Shown here piece by piece: positions 27,461 to 39,400 of a DNA stretch of 64,000 nucleotides; positions within the stretch are counted from its first letter, which is position 1, and each line of letters begins with the position of its first letter. The notes below the pieces were generated by a model. That model searched no databases, was not told the origin of the DNA, and saw only the letters and a program-made list of their open reading frames with translations. The DNA comes from Phylloscopus collybita (Eukaryota; Chordata; Aves; Passeriformes; Phylloscopidae), in assembly GCA_027886175.1 (NCBI GenBank), contig JAJNNQ010000075.1, positions 4,753,001 through 4,817,000 of the forward strand. The letters are read 5' to 3'. Made by a program: the position numbers and the translations under genes.

Positions 27461-30400
27461 GTTGTTGGGGTTTTTTGTTGTTTTTTGTTTGCTTGGTTGG
27501 TTGGTTGGTTGGGTTTTTGTTTGTTTTGGTTTTTTTTCATAGAATGGGTTGGGTTGGAAGGGATCTTAAATATCATCTCTTTCCACCCACCCTGCCAGGG
27601 GCAGAGACACCTTCCACTAAACCAGGTTGTTCAGAACCCCATTCAAACTGACCTTGAACCATTGCAGAGATGAGACATCCACAACTTCTCTGGACAACCC
27701 GTACAGAGAAAAATTTCTACCAAATATCATCCTCTCTAATTGTGAAGCTATTTACCTCTTGTCCTATTACTACAAAAAAGTAGTGAAACCCTGACAAAAA
27801 AGTTCATCCCCATTTTTCTTATAAGCCCTTTTTTAGTACTGGAAGGACTCTAAGGTTCCCCTGGAACCTTCTCTCCTTCAGGCTTAACAATCCCTGCTCT
27901 CTCAGACTGAATCCACAGCAGAGGTGCTCCAGCCCTCTGAGCATCTTCATGGCTTCATCTGAACTTGCTCTAACAGGTTCATGTCCTTGCTTATATTCTG
28001 GCACCACAACTGGACGCAGCACCCAGGTGGGATCTCACCACCAAAGGGAAGTGGAGGGGGAGAATCACCCCCCTCAACCTGCTTGTCATGCACTTTTTTT
28101 ATTTTTTTTTCCTCTTTAATTGTTAATAATTGAGAGCAAAAGAGGAAGCTCTCAAGAAACTATGAGACTGTCATGGAAATAAATTTTCCTCGGGCCACAG
28201 GAATCAGTACAAAAGGAAATGTTTCATTATTTACTGTTATCATGCATGGTTCTTTTATGTTTGCCTTCATTTTGTTGCAGGGTGCACCAGGGAAACAGGG
28301 TGCCATTGGCTCCAAAGGAGAGAGGGTAAGCTGGAGAACATTACTAGTTATTTCGTTATGTTGAAATAAAGAGAGCTATTTTGAGATAGGGGCTGGGGGC
28401 AGAGGTCATTTAAATCTGAAGCCAAGTGCTTCTCAGTCTCCCAGGTCTCTCTTTAATCATTCTCCATCACTAATAATTTGTGGATCATTTGTAGTGCACC
28501 AGATGTTGTACTCAGCAACTGTGCCAGCTCAGCTCTGAGTGTTTTTCTGTCTTTGGAAAACAGAAGTTTGCCTCTTATTTTGTGGTGATAATGTCTTTCT
28601 TTTCACTTAGGGCGAGCCTGGTATCAAAGGTGAAAAAGGCCCTCGAGGAGAAAAGGGCCCTCCAGGTGATCCTGGGATACCTGGTCATAAGGGCCATCCA
28701 GGACTGATGGGTCCCCATGGACCTCCAGGAGACACTGGGCAAGCTGGACCTCCTGGTCCTCCAGGACAGCCAGGATTTCCAGGACCAAGGGTAAGATTGC
28801 CAGAGAAAGGCTTTGCACAGGAATTGTCCTGCCATGGGAATCAAAAAAGTGCCTCAGAGTACATTGAGGCTGACAGAAACTGGAGCAGGAGTGTGTTATA
28901 ACAGGGAGGCAGTGTTTTTAGCTCTTGATACCCATAAAAAGGGGAGCTGTAGCACATCTCAGGGAATCATAGCATCATAGAGTGATTCGGGTTAGAAGAA
29001 ACCTTAAAGACTATTTAGTTCCACTCCCACTCCTTTCACTTGACCAGGCTGCTCCAAGCTGTGTCCAGCCTGGCCTTGGACACTTTCGTGGATGGATGTT
29101 GGGGAAGGCTTGTGGGGGTGTTGACTTGCACTTCAGGGGAGCTGAGTAATCCAGATCCATAGTCAGCATGGCCAGTTGCTGACAGCTTTTACCCCTAAAT
29201 GCCTCAGTCAGGTCCTGTGATGGTGGCCATGGCACAGGAGTCTAAAAAAGATTCTTTCTATAAGGGCAATAAATGTGTATCACTTCATGCAGAGGACTAA
29301 CACCTTCCTCTGCTGCTGGTTGCTACAAGAGTCAAAATCCGAGCCATGGAAAGGTCACTGCTCTATTCCTGGAAATCCTGGAGTCAGCTCATCAGAATTC
29401 ATGAAATACTATTTTTGTTTAATATTCTCCCTCTTTTTTTTTTTTTTTTTTTTCCTCTTCTTCCTCCCTGCTGGGAAACAATCCCACTGCTGAGAATGCC
29501 TGAGGGTGGTTTATGTTGCAGAATGAGAAAAAGTATGAACAGCAGTGAAACCACTGTGCCCATCCTGAGGATGAATTGGAGATCATCTCAGACGAGAATA
29601 AACAGTGAATAATATCTGATGGAAAAGCTGACTAAATTTTAGACAAAGCATTTTTTGTGTGTGAAATCAAGTGATGATTATGTAAATTTAATTTAACTAA
29701 TAGGGTTAAAACTTGAAAAGATAATTTGTAAGCCTTTAAAGTTTGCCCCACAATTATGTTTATTTAGTGGGATAAACACTAAGAGCCATCAAAAATGCTT
29801 AGTACTTAATGACAAAATTGTTTCTTTTGTCACCAACAACACATCTTTTTCTCATGCAAAATTTGTGACAGGAAGGAGGCAGCAAATAGACCAACTCTGT
29901 ATTTATCAGCAATGCTATTGATTAAAACTGAAATGTCATTTAGCTATTTAATAAAATATAATTTTTTTATTGAAGAATAACTTCTGACTCAGAAGAGCTT
30001 ACTAGGTTTTCATAAACATCCTTATATGTTAAAGGAGTAAGTGTGAGGGAAAAGCAACACTTTTGCAAGCAGCTGACACACAATAGAATGCAGTCTTTAG
30101 GCTGACCAGAAGTATTTTCAAAACTGGCAGAAATGCAAAGAATAATTTTAGCCAAGAAAAAATGAAAAGTGTATTTCAAGTGGAACATCTCACTTTCTGA
30201 TTTATAAAAGAAACAAATTGATCTTGCTGTTTGAAAATGGTTTGTTGTTTAAATGTAGCTACAATTTTCTTTGGAGTTTTTGCAAAGGCAAGAGCCTGGC
30301 TACCCTAAAACATTTGTTTTTATTATTTAATTGGAAAGCCACAATCTAAAAAATTCTTCCACCTATCAAAAATGCTTTCATATTTTTTTTAGTTGCATCA

Positions 30401-33400
30401 TCCAGAGTTGTTGTTCACATTACTTTGAGTTTTTACAGCTATTACAGCTGTACAACAGCAACAGCACTAAAGAACTATGAGAAAGAATGATAGATATTGT
30501 GCCGTGAGGGCTGGATAGGGGGCCAAGGCCAGGCAGCCACATCCCATTGTTTCCCTTCAACAGCCTGAAATCAGGCAAAACCTTGTACTGGTTTGGAACA
30601 ATAGGTATCATATGCATAAACTGACTTCTGTTTCCTGAGATAAGGCCTGTTGGCAGGGGATGCATGCCATATGAGTGTTTTTAGCAAGTCCAGATAGCCA
30701 TCTTTAGAAGCTTTGGGGCACATGTATGTCTCTACGAGGAAACATGCCATGATGACAAAAAATGTGGGATCTCCAGTGTGATCTGGTAGGGCAGACATGT
30801 CTCCTGATTTGATTTCTTCAACTTATCCTATGAGTGCATAGGAAGGAGATTTTCTTAAGGATGGAGATGGGAAGAGTGCTGCAACTACTGCCCTCAGACC
30901 AGGGTCCCTGCTTAAACCACTAAGCACATGCTTTGCCAGCAGGGTTGAAACTGAAAATGGCTTTGACTCCTTCACAACACAGTCCTGGGTAAGCTGTCAG
31001 CCCATGGCTTGGGCAGGGGCACTCTTTGCTGGGGTAAAAACTGTCAGAATGGCTGGGCCCAGAGAGTGTCTGTGAATGGTGCTGCATCCAGTTGTGTCTG
31101 GTCACTAGTGGTGTCCCCTGGGCCCAGTCCTGTTCAGTGTCTGTCCTGCTGATGTGGCCAAGGGCATCGAGGGTACCTTCAGCAGTAAATTTGTGATGAC
31201 ACCAAGTTGGGTGTGAGTGTCAATGTGCTAGAAGGCAGGAAGGCTCTGTTGGGGGATGTGGACAGGCAGGATTGATGGTGTCAGGCCAGTGGGATGAGGT
31301 TCAAGAACAGCCAGGCCTGGATCCTGCCCTCATGTCCCAAGAAGCCCCTGCAGTGCTTCAGCCTGGGGGCAGAGTGTCTGGAAAGCTGCTCGGCAGGAAA
31401 GGCCCTGGTGGTGCTGGCCAGGAGCAGCCAGACATGAGCTGGTGTTTACCGAGGTGGGCAAGGAGTGTCAGCCACAGTGTGGTCAGCAGGATCAGGGCAG
31501 TGATTGTCCCTCTGTGCTGGGCACTGGGGAGGCCACACCTCGAGTGTTGTGTGCAGATGTGTGCCCCTCTTCAGATGGGATTAGTGAGAGAAGCTTCTGC
31601 GTGAATTTAAGGTACCAACGAGACCATCTACCAAAGTCAACTAGAGGGATTTTATTTAACAATAAATGTGGGGTAGAGATAGAAAGGGATAGGACAGAGG
31701 AGGGTGAGGCAGAAAGAAGGGGAAAAGATGGGGTGAGGGAGAGATCAAGCAGAAGACAATCCAAGTCGGTGGCTCTAGCAGAGTCTGCAGTGCTGACATC
31801 CTTCCTCAGCTGGCTCTACTCGACCAGGTTGCCTTGCAATAGGCTTGGGGTAAGGGGCTGGGGCTGGCAGCAGGACCTACCTTTGGCAAGTGGTTGCCTG
31901 AGGGTGAACAGTCATCTTTTGGTATTGGTCTGATGGCGGCACTGGGCTCACTCCTCTGGCTGCCCCCTGAGGCAGCTGAAGGACAAAAGCCGGTGCAGAA
32001 CCCGCCGGGCCGACTTGACCGCCGAGCGCCATCGCCGTGGGGCCGGGGGCTGCGGGACGGCTGCGCTGCCAGCGGGGCAAGCGGGAACGCGGCGTGCCAG
32101 GGGCTGGGCAGGCTCCGGGCAAGCATCTGCAGGCGGCTCAGCCTCGCAGGGCTTTTCCTGGGCACGGCCAGCCTCCATGCCTGATACATCAGCGTCGTCC
32201 ACAATATGGGCAGGCGAGGCACAAATCACAAACATCTTTGAGTCTTCCGGCAGTGCTGTGGAGAGCGTCTCACTGTGCCCCTCATCGCAGGGATCGATGT
32301 CCACGGGAGAAGCTGCTGACTCTGCTTCCTCGTCTTGCAGTGGGAGGGAGAACGTGCTCTCTGGCTCGCTGTCCCCCTCTCCTGCAGTGTCTCTGTCAGG
32401 GAGCTCTTCTTCCTCCAACTTTGCCAGCAGCTGGTCTATCCGATTATCACTGGACAGTGCATCATTGTTGTTAAGGTGAGACCACAGCTCTGCAAACAGG
32501 TCAGGAGACATGACCTGTGAGCAGTTTTCAGTCTCTCCTGCACAGTCCCTGGTCCTGCTGCAAAGGCTGTGCGGCACCGAGGGGCTTTCTTGATCTAGGG
32601 AGGAGAGAATGTCTTCCTCCAACTTCTCCAGCTCCTCTGCCTCGATATGCAGAAGATGCTTTGAAGCATCCTCAGGCCCTGTGCACAGCAGCTTGCCACG
32701 TGTGGTTTGCTCAGGCAGCTGATGAGTTCCCCTGTCCTCACAGGGCCTTCCAGCTGATGGAGAAGCTGAGAAATGTGAGGTTTCCTCAGGCACTGACATG
32801 GTGAAATTCTCATTTTGCCCCTCATCCCAGGGATCTTTGTCCAGGGCAGAAGCTGCTGCCCCTGCCTCTTCCTCTTTGAGAGGGACAAGCGATGCATGCT
32901 GTGGGTCACTGTCCACCTCTCCTTCAGCTTCTGTTTCTGGGAGCTCTTCCTCCTCCCACTTTTCCTCTGGCTTTTTTGGAGAAGTCTCCAAGCACTGTGA
33001 GTTGTCAGAGACAGGCTGCTGCTCTGGCAACCAGACAGGAGACCGGAGCTCAGAGGAGCTTCCCCTCTCTGCTGTGGAGGAGCCTTTGTTCAAGCCAGGA
33101 GTTCTGTGCATCACCTGGGGCTCTGCACCTGCCTCTTGGGAGACACTTGACTGCTCCTGGGTGCTGGTGGACTTGGTGGACCTTTGTTCACACAGGCACG
33201 GGGCAAGGCCTCTAAATGGACCCCCACAGGTGTTGCCGCCGTGCTCTTCCTGCACGTCAGTGAGCTCCTGTGTCTCACTGTGCCCCAGGTGCTTCCAGGC
33301 AGGCTGGGTCCCTGTGCGGAGCGGGGTGCCACCTCTGTGTCGCAGGGGTGGCAGGCGATGGCCCTGCCTTGCTGCTGAGCCTCGCCAGAGCCTCTCAGCT

Positions 33401-36400
33401 GAGCTGTCCAGGGAAGGTGTTACCTGGGCCCCGTCAGCAGCCACAGTGCCCCACAGAGAAGGTGGCACTAGGTCTCGGTAGCTGCTGGCCACAGGGCCCG
33501 CAGACCATGCTCTGCCTCTGGGAGGAGACCCAGAGGCTGCTGGGGCTGCTGGCAGAGGGGGCATCTTGACCCTTGCCAAGGCTGTTCTCGGCCTTTCAGG
33601 GCTGAGCCAGCACGGAGGTGTCACTGTCAGTGGAGGGCCATGGAGAGGCGGCAAGTCTGACACGGACAATCTTGGTGGCCGTGTGACTGTGCCGCCGTGG
33701 GGCAGTGAGTGCCCGCACTCCAGGCTGTCCTCCTTTGTTCCACGTCCTGTGGGTGTCCATGAGGTGTCCTGTCTGGGGACCAGTTGGTCCCCGTGGAGGG
33801 GCATGACGGTCACCCATGTGACTTTTGCTGCTGCCTGCGGCAGCCTCTGGGGCACCTGTGGGAAGCAGGAGAAGGTGTGAGATGGAGGCAGCTGTGTGAA
33901 CACGCTATCCTTCCTCATGTCTTCAAGCCCAGCTCTGGCCCCAAGGCGGTGCTGAGCATGGCAGCCAGGCTGGGCTGGGTTCCTAGCTGCACTTGCTGTC
34001 TCTCTGGGGCCATTCCTTCACCCAGGCCATCATGGCACCTGCTCCTCCCCAGGGTAAGGCCTGGTGCCAGGCCTGGCTGAAGGTCTCTGCCCTCAGCCCT
34101 GCCTCAGATCCCAGTGCAGCCTCTCCCTCCATCCCTGTCCCTCACCTGTCGCCGCCTGGACAGCAGCACCTGTCCCTCACGGGACTGGCAGTGGGCGTTC
34201 GCCTCCTGCCTCTTTGACATCTTGGCCGTGCTCTGAGGAACACTGGCCAAGGGCACCTGGGAGAGCTGCTTCCTCCTGAGGAGTTGCTGCCTCGCGAGAG
34301 AGCTGCTACCTCCTCAGAGAGCTGCTGTCCTGGGAGTGGCAACTCCAGGGGTTTGGTCCTGCAAGAGCCCTCCGTGTCACCGCAGGGAGCCGTGTCACAA
34401 TGGCCTCTGGGCACGATGTAACCGTGGGTCACAAAGGCCTGGTGGGCCCGGCTGCCCCTTGTCATGGAGAGACATGGAGAAAAAAGCCTTGGTCACAAAA
34501 GCCTTTTTTAGGCCTTTGCCTCTCTACTTTGCCTATGCTTGTTCCTCCCAACAATCTGCTGCTCTCCTTTTTCCCACCTTGTGTGTTCTTCCTCTAAACA
34601 GCCCCAAAAACAGCCCTGTGTCCTGTCAAAGTTCTTTTCCCACCCAGTCCACCATGTGTCCCAGCCCTTGGACTGCACCCCATATAGAAAGATGATCAGG
34701 AAGGCAAAAGCTCTGTTAGCACTTCATCTGGCCACTACTGGAAAAGACAATAAAAATGTTTGTTTACAAAGATTAGCAACAAAGGAGTGACAAGGAAAAT
34801 CTCCATTCTTTATTGGATGTGCAGTGGGAATATGGTTACAAAGGATGAGGAAAAGGCTGAGGTCCTGGATGCCATTATTGCCTCAGTCTTCAACAGGCAG
34901 ATCAATTCTCCAGAGGAGAAGCAGTCCCCTGAGCCGGCAGACAGGGTCAGGGAGCAGATTAGAGCCCCTGCGATCCCAGTGGAAGTCATTAGGGACCTGC
35001 AGAGCCACTGAGACACTGCCAAGTCTATGGGGCTGGCTGGGAGTCCCCCAAGGGTGCTGAGGGAGCTGGCAGACAAGCTTACTAAGCTGCTCTCCATCCT
35101 TTATTATCAGCCCTGGCCAGTTGGGGAGGTCCCAGATGGCTGGAGGTGCCAGTGTGACACCCACAGCCAGGAAGGGCCTCAGGGAGGATGTGGGGAACTG
35201 CAGGCCTGTGAGCCTGACCTCGAGGCCCAGCAAGGTTCTGGAGCAGATCCCCGTGAGGGGATCACAGGGCCCAGAGAGGACAGCTGAGGGATCAGGCCCA
35301 ACCAGTGTGGGTTTAGAAAAGGCAGGTCCTGCCTGAGCAACCTGATGTCCTTTGAGGAGCAAGTGACCCAGCTCAGGGCTGAGGGAAAAGCTGTGGGTGG
35401 AGTCTCCCTGGACTCGAGCAAAGCCTTTGACTCTGTCTCCCACAGTAATGGAGTGGGCCCAGAGAGTGCCTGTGAAAGGTGCTGCATCCAGTTGTGTCTG
35501 GTCACTAGGGGGGTCTCCTGGGCCCAGTCCTGTTCTGTGTCTGTCCTGCTGATGTGGCCAAGGACATGGAGGGCACCTTCAGCAGTAAATTTGTGATGAC
35601 ACCAAGTTGAGTGCGAGTGTTGATGTGTGGCAGGGTAGGAAGGCTCTGCAGGTGTATGTTGCCAGGCTGGATTGATGGTTTCAGGCCAGTGGGGTGAGGT
35701 TGAAGAAGAACAAGGTCTGGGTCCTGCCCACATGTCCCAAGAAGCCTCTGCAGAGCCCCAGGCTGTGGGCAGAGTGTCTGGAAAGCTGCTCATCAGGAAA
35801 GGCCCTGGTGGTGCTGGCTGAGAGTGGCCAAAGCTGAGCCGGCGTGTGCCCAGGTGGGCAAGGAGTCCAGTGGCCTACTGGCCTTCTGTGTCAGTCACAG
35901 TGTGGCAAGCAGGAGCAGGGCAGTGATTGTCCCTCTGTGCTGGACACTGGGGTGCCCACACATTCTGTGTCCTGTTCTGGGCTCTTGAGTTCAGGAAGGA
36001 CATTGAGGTTGTGGAGCAGTTCCAGAGAAGGGAACAGAGATGGTGAAAAGTCTGGAGCCCAACTCCTGTGAAGACTGAGCATGCTGCTGTAGTTCAGGTT
36101 GGAGAAAAGGCTCAGGAGAGATTTTATTGCTCTGTAACTGTGTAAGCAGAGGATCTGTCCACATAGGTTTCAGTCTCTTCTTCCAGACAACTAGTGATAG
36201 GACAAGAAGACACAGTCTCAAACTGTGCAAGGGAGGTTTATGTTGTGCATTAGAAAGAATTTCTTTACGGAAGGGATAATTGGATATTGGAATGGGCTGC
36301 CCAGAGAAGTGGTGGAGTCACTGTCCCTGGAGATGACTGGATGTGTCACTCAGTGCCATGGTTTACTTGACACGGTGGTGTTCAGTCAAAGGCTGGACTT

Positions 36401-39400
36401 TATGATCTCAGAGGTCTTTTACAGCCTAGTTGATTTTGTGATTGAGTCCCTTTAACATTCCTCTTTTAGGCAGACCCTGCAGCCCTGTGTGGGCTGTGGG
36501 TAATGGCATGGCACTGAGCCCTTCGTGAGGGCTTAGTTTGCACATCATAGAACCACGGTGTTTTGGGTTGAAGAGACTTAAAAATCATCTAGTTCCAAGC
36601 ACCCACCCACCATAGGCAGGGATGCCACCCACTAGATGAGGTTGCTCCAAAGTCCACCCAACTTGCCTTGAACAGCTCCAGGGGTGGGGCATCTGCATTT
36701 TCTCAGGACAACCCAGTCCAGTGCCTCGCCACCCTCACAGTAAAGAATTTCTTCCTAACATCTAATCTAAATCTTTCCTCTTTTAGTTTAAAACAGTTCC
36801 CTCTTGTCCTATAACTCTCTGATCCCTTGACTGTGTTTATCTATCAGTGCCTCATCTCTGTGATTCTGATTCTTTAGGGAGAGCCCCCATCTCTAGAGAC
36901 TTTGAGGAGACTCATCCAAGACGAGTTATCCAAGCAGCTAGATGGTAAGTAGTCAGTACCAGGAAGCCAGAAGATGGATCTGAGAGTATGAAAGATGCTT
37001 TCCATAGCTGTGCTGGGCACCTGAACCTCTCCTGCTTAAGGAAGGTTCATTGCAGCAAGCTTGCTTGGAAGATGTGTGAAATGAAATGTGCTTTACAGTT
37101 CCCCAGGCTTCCATGTTCCTAGCAATAGCAACAGAAAGTAATCAGAGTAGATCATAAACTTTCTTTTGAGGTCCCAGCTGGGGAAGAAATGTTTCTGATT
37201 TTTGTCTGTGACTTTTGATACTCATCAGTATAAGAAGAGGGGCTGGAGGGGATATAGGCTGCTGTTTCTCTCAAAGTATGTGAATTGCAGACCACTACTG
37301 ATCCCATTGATAGAGAGATGCAGAGCTGTAGTCCTTCTCACAGCTCTTGACACACAGCTGTAGGCATTTTGTTCCATGCTAAAGATCACAGGTAAATGGG
37401 ATGATTATTTCACAGATTTTATTTACACACTCTCAGTCTTCAATATCCAGTGGATATTCATTTAACATCAATGAAGAGAAGATAGAACACTCTTCTCACT
37501 CTATTCTGTAGAATGTTTATGTGATGCTGAGTGTTTTATGAGCTCTCAAGATTATCATGGTGTAACCCCAGCCAGCAGCCAAGGCCCACGCAGCCACTCA
37601 CCCACTCCCACACCAGCAGGATCAGGGAGAGAATCAGAAGGATAAAAGCTTAAAAACTCATGGGTTGAGATAAAGACAGTTTAATAGGGAAAGCAAAAGC
37701 TGCACCCAGAAGCAGAACAAAGCAAGGAATTAACTCCCTGGTTCCTATGGGCAGGCAGGTGTTCAGCCATCTCCAGAAGAGCAGGGCCCCATCACAGGTA
37801 ATGGCAACTTGGGAAGAAAAACACCATCACTGCAAATGTCCCCTTTCCTCTCCTCACTTTATATACTGAGCATGATGTTACCTGGTCTGGAATATCCCTT
37901 TGGTCAGTTTGGGTCACCTCTCCTGGCTGTGTCTCTTCCCAACCTCCCCTGATCCCCAATTTCCTCCCCAGTGTGGCCATTATGAAAAGCAGAAAAGGCT
38001 CTGTATAGGCCCTGCTGAGCAGTAACAAAAACATCTCTGTATTATCAACACAAATGCAAAACACAGCCCCGTACTAGCCACTGGGAAGAAAATTACTGCC
38101 CCAGCCAAAATCAGCATGGTTGTTCAGGGTCTTAGCAGTGAAATGGCAAGGCAGTGTGTGCCTGCCTGGAACAGCCTGGAACAAGAAAAACTTTCTCCCT
38201 ACAGACCAGGCATGTGGCATCTCTGCGTAACAGAAGCAGTAGGAAAAGGCTCTCCTTTTCAGAGCAGCAGTAGTCCCAGTTTAACAGGGATCCACCATCT
38301 GCACAACTAAAGGAAGGGATATTTCACATCTTTGGAGGACAAGGAGCAGAGGATGAGAGAACAGTTTATCATAAAGTATGAAATTTAGGAGAAATTCAAG
38401 GCTACCAGGAAATGAGATTTAAATAATTTAGACAGGATCAGGGAGTCACAATCATGGATTATGGAGGGACAAAATATGGGTGGTCCTGGAAGATTGATCT
38501 GTGACAGTACTTGAACTTTACTGGGCCCCTGGTTCTGCCTCTCCATCTCTTGTAACCTAATCCTTCTAGTCTAACAATCCCATTTTCCTGTCTTCACAGC
38601 AAAGTTACACTATATCCTGGCTCACATACAGCCTGCACAAGTAAAAGCATCCCATGGCAGACCAGGACCTCCTGGTCCCCCTGGGAAGGAAGGACTCCCA
38701 GGAAGAACTGGCCCTCCAGGAGAGCCTGGCCGTCCTGGACAGACTGGGTCTGAAGGGCCACCTGGACCAATTGGTCCCAAAGGTAAGTGAAACTTGGTGT
38801 GTTGGGGCAGTCCAATAAAAGGACGTGTCCACTCCACTTTGGCATCCACCTTTCCTTTTAGTAGCTTATAAATTGTCCTCAAATGCAAGAATTGGAAGCG
38901 ACCTCAGTCTGTTGAACCAGAGGTGTTGAAAATGATCAGCAATTGCTGATGTGTTCCACCTCTGGCCAAAACTAGATTGGGGCAAGTCTTCATTCCCACT
39001 TAATGTCCCCTCTCAGAGGATTGGCCACAATTAGGAACTGTTTTTACCAAATATATTGGCTTCAGTGTGGATGGAAGACCTATAAAAGGGTTTAGTTCAG
39101 TAGACCACGCTCATCAGTTCATATTTTTTCTTTCCCTCTCTACAGGAGAAAGAGGAGCAAAGGGTGAGAAAGGAGACACTGGCATTGGCCAACGAGGGGA
39201 AATGGGTCCTCCAGGAATTCCAGGTGTGTTATTTAGAACACCCCACAAAGCACATCATTTAGAATCACTACCAGGATACAGGTCTCTGCTGTAGTAGAGA
39301 GATGATCAGGATGACGTGAAAACAATACACGATTTCTGTAGGAGGTGGCCCAAAGGGAAGAACTGTGTAACTAACACCATATCTGGCCACCTTTATTTCC

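Noticed and set aside
28575..28844. 89-aa minus-strand frame over the long COL2 exon
   Set aside because: Antisense shadow of Gly-X-Y coding sequence (GGN/CCN bias keeps the reverse strand open).
32015..33481. Several plus-strand frames of 95-227 aa opposite the nested gene
   Set aside because: Ser-rich mirror of the acidic minus-strand gene; no splice or promoter support on this strand.
34142..34465. 107-aa minus-strand frame overlapping nested exon 1
   Set aside because: It is in a different frame from the spliced product and does not continue into exon 2 in phase.
34883..35793. Minus-strand frames of 186 and 204 aa
   Set aside because: They are the reverse strand of a degenerate CR1 reverse-transcriptase fragment.
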